Shown here: piece after piece, positions 4,932 through 6,068 of the stretch
How positions within the stretch are numbered: position 1 is the stretch's first letter
Layout: each line of letters begins with the position of its first letter
Source of the DNA: an uncultured Clostridia bacterium
Lineage (GTDB): Bacteria; Bacillota; Clostridia; TANB77; CAG-508
Reading direction: 5' to 3'
Length of the DNA: 6,068 bases
Assembly: GCA_944388635.1 (NCBI GenBank)
Contig: CALXJN010000086.1
Coordinates: 1 to 6,068 of the forward strand
Position numbers and translations under genes: made by a program
The notes under the pieces: generated by a model
The model's input: only the letters and a program-made list of their open reading frames with translations
The model's database searches: none
Told to the model about the DNA's origin: nothing

Positions 4932-5210
4932 CTAAATAAAATTTTTACCGAATATCTTCACAAAATCCTGATGCGGATATTCTTCTATAAATCTTCTTTG
5001 TGCTATTATTTTTAATTTAGTATCTAACTCTTTATTAAAATGCACGCCATAATCAGCCATATCATGCCAATCTGCTCTTAGATATACCCATAGTCCATAC
5101 TTTTCTGATAACTTTCTGTTTGGTCCTCCAAAAATATGATGTTTATGTAAATTGGTTGTGCTTTTTGTTACAAAACATTCTTTGTTTTTCTGTATTATTG
5201 ATTTAGACAT
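4932..5210 (-). CDS. HNH-like phage nuclease-family protein
   Basis: A 92-residue protein with the compact signature of a small HNH-related phage family: a Cys-containing start (CFVTK, 12-16), the double histidine HKHHIFGG (22-29), an Arg at 32, then VYL(x3)WH (42-49) and a further His at 57. In HNH folds the paired histidines and a later histidine form the beta-beta-alpha metal site that cleaves DNA. Only one cysteine is present, so the zinc-knuckle pairs of larger HNH enzymes are absent, and catalytic activity is not certain. It follows the nuclease and coiled-coil genes, overlapping the latter by 8 bases, and its TAG stop is embedded in the next gene's AGGAGG. Likely a DNA-processing enzyme in phage recombination; alternatively a structural DNA-binding relative. 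Confidence 0.7.
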   Translation of the reverse strand: MSKSIIQKNKECFVTKSTTNLHKHHIFGGPNRKLSEKYGLWVYLRADWHDMADYGVHFNKELDTKLKIIAQRRFIEEYPHQDFVKIFGKNFI

Positions 5211-5541
5211 TTTTACACTGTCCCCATTCCCTATTTAATTGATTTTCTAGTATTCTTAACTTTAATTTTGTACTGTTTATTGATTCTAAGTTAGCTTGAT
5301 ATACTGCTTCTTTCACATCTCTGTCAAATCTTAAGTTTGCAACTTCCTGTACTCCGTAGATGATTTGATTTATCAAAGTAACTGGCATATTCTTTTCTGC
5401 TCTTAGTTTTAAAGCTTCTTGTCTTAAGCATATTTTGTACTTTCTTTCTGCTTCCGCTAAATTAGTACCACTTTTTCTTAGTTCTCTAACTGCTGTATCT
5501 AATTCTCTAGTTAATCTTGTTATTTCTTCAAACAAATCCAT
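5203..5541 (-). CDS. Coiled-coil phage hypothetical protein
   Basis: A 112-residue, highly charged, almost entirely helical protein without signal peptide or membrane segment. The N-terminal half (about 1-50) and C-terminal half (about 70-108) have leucine spacing expected of two antiparallel coiled-coil helices, joined by a short conserved stretch with MPVTLINQ (about 51-58) and ANLRFDRD (about 68-75). Proteins with this layout are common in Firmicute phage recombination and replication modules, but I know no assigned function. Start ATG at 5541 is set by AGGAGG six bases upstream, which overlaps the stop of the nuclease gene. Its 3' end overlaps the start of the HNH-like gene by 8 bases, suggesting translational coupling. 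A DNA-recombination accessory role is only inferred from position. Confidence 0.7.
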   Translation of the reverse strand: MDLFEEITRLTRELDTAVRELRKSGTNLAEAERKYKICLRQEALKLRAEKNMPVTLINQIIYGVQEVANLRFDRDVKEAVYQANLESINSTKLKLRILENQLNREWGQCKNV

Positions 5542-5550
5542 AGTAGCCTC

Positions 5551-6068
5551 CTAGTACTTACATTTCCATTTTTCTGCATATATATCAAACAAGTTATATT
5601 GTTTTAGCCATTCTTCAAATTTATGTAATATACTATCAATTGTTTCTGGAAACATATCTTTTGTGTATTCTTCTCTAAAAATATCGCCTATTTCATATTC
5701 AACTTTTGATACTTCTTTAAAATTTAAGTCTGGATATTCTGTTTTATCAAATTTGTTTGTTATTAAGTACACCATTTTCTTTGCTTCTGGTATCATTTCT
5801 AAATACATTAGAGTCTGATGATTATTAAAGAATTTTCCTACTTCATAATTTTTAGTGTATTTATAATCATAGATAATTCCACCTTTTAAGCAGTCTATAA
5901 TTCCATATAACAAATAATCTCCATATACTTTGCTAACTTTTACTTGATATGTTCCATTTAATGTTTCTTCAAAGTTTTCTTGCATATATTTTTCATATTC
6001 AAAACCTTTTAAAATACTTTCACTAGGCTCAAATTCTTCTTTATTTAATACTTTTATAAAATCTTCTA
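5551..6068 (-). CDS. PD-(D/E)XK (RecB/Cas4-like) phage nuclease, 5' end outside window
   Basis: The frame is open from the right edge of the window to a TAG at 5553-5551, so the true start lies beyond 6068; the in-frame ATG at 5985 is internal. Visible core of a RecB/Cas4-type nuclease: a glutamate-containing helix (FEYEKY, about 6003-5986), an acidic residue in GIIDCL (Asp codon 5895-5893), the metal-binding strand IYDYKYTK (Asp 5868-5866, Lys 5862-5860), then QTLMY, which fits the QxxxY motif of this subgroup (5817-5803). Family knowledge: such enzymes are metal-dependent exonucleases that process DNA ends, and in phages they sit in recombination or replication operons. The remaining C-terminal part ends in a Trp-rich region typical of close phage homologues as I remember them. 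It is the most upstream gene seen; its stop is fused to the Shine-Dalgarno of the next gene (TAGGAGG). Domain call is confident; exact substrate is unknown. Confidence 0.8.
   Translation of the reverse strand, partial: EDFIKVLNKEEFEPSESILKGFEYEKYMQENFEETLNGTYQVKVSKVYGDYLLYGIIDCLKGGIIYDYKYTKNYEVGKFFNNHQTLMYLEMIPEAKKMVYLITNKFDKTEYPDLNFKEVSKVEYEIGDIFREEYTKDMFPETIDSILHKFEEWLKQYNLFDIYAEKWKCKY

Noticed and set aside
1..6068. TGA recoded as an amino acid, as in some phages
   Set aside because: TGA serves as a normal terminator in this operon (for example at 2427-2425 and at the end of the initiator), and tryptophan is encoded by TGG in intact genes. One in-frame TGA does not support recoding.

Overview
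The window looks like the replication and recombination part of the early operon of a temperate phage or prophage from a low-GC bacterium. The DNA is very AT-rich (roughly 30% GC by eye), arginine is mostly AGA, and many genes are preceded by near-perfect AGGAGG ribosome-binding sites. That fits a Firmicute, Clostridia-like host best; Fusobacterium cannot be excluded. I cannot name a species. Every supported gene is on the minus strand, so the operon reads from 6068 down to 1.

In transcription order: a PD-(D/E)XK nuclease of the RecB/Cas4 type, cut by the window edge (5551-6068); a coiled-coil phage protein (5203-5541); an HNH-like protein (4932-5210); an unrecognised small protein (4557-4922); a membrane protein (4094-4543); a perfect 11-bp hairpin (4059-4088); a DnaD-like replication initiator (3374-4040); a G39P-like candidate helicase loader (3109-3387); a winged-helix protein (2827-3103); a 67-aa protein (2614-2817); a 56-aa Cys protein missed by length cut-offs (2425-2595); an orphan DNA methyltransferase (1672-2428); a RusA Holliday-junction resolvase (1278-1688); a two-helix membrane protein (984-1262); two Cys-rich small proteins (694-981 and 503-701); a conserved 77-aa phage protein (277-510); and a charged coiled-coil protein running off the left edge. 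Junctions are tight: overlaps of a few bases, or stop codons embedded in the next Shine-Dalgarno (TAGGAGG).

Together these give a complete logic for phage DNA metabolism: the initiator and loader open the origin and load the host helicase, the nuclease and HNH protein process DNA, the methyltransferase would protect it, and RusA resolves branched intermediates.

The most striking observation is damage. Four genes (initiator, winged helix, methyltransferase, Cys-rich 503-701) each need removal of exactly one base to restore a sensible protein, and a fifth has an in-frame TGA. Either this is a decaying prophage or the sequence carries single-base insertion errors. I found no clearly new biological system. 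The best leads beyond the lesions are a tandem repeat in the initiator linker, which is a candidate origin, and the hairpin directly ahead of the initiator.
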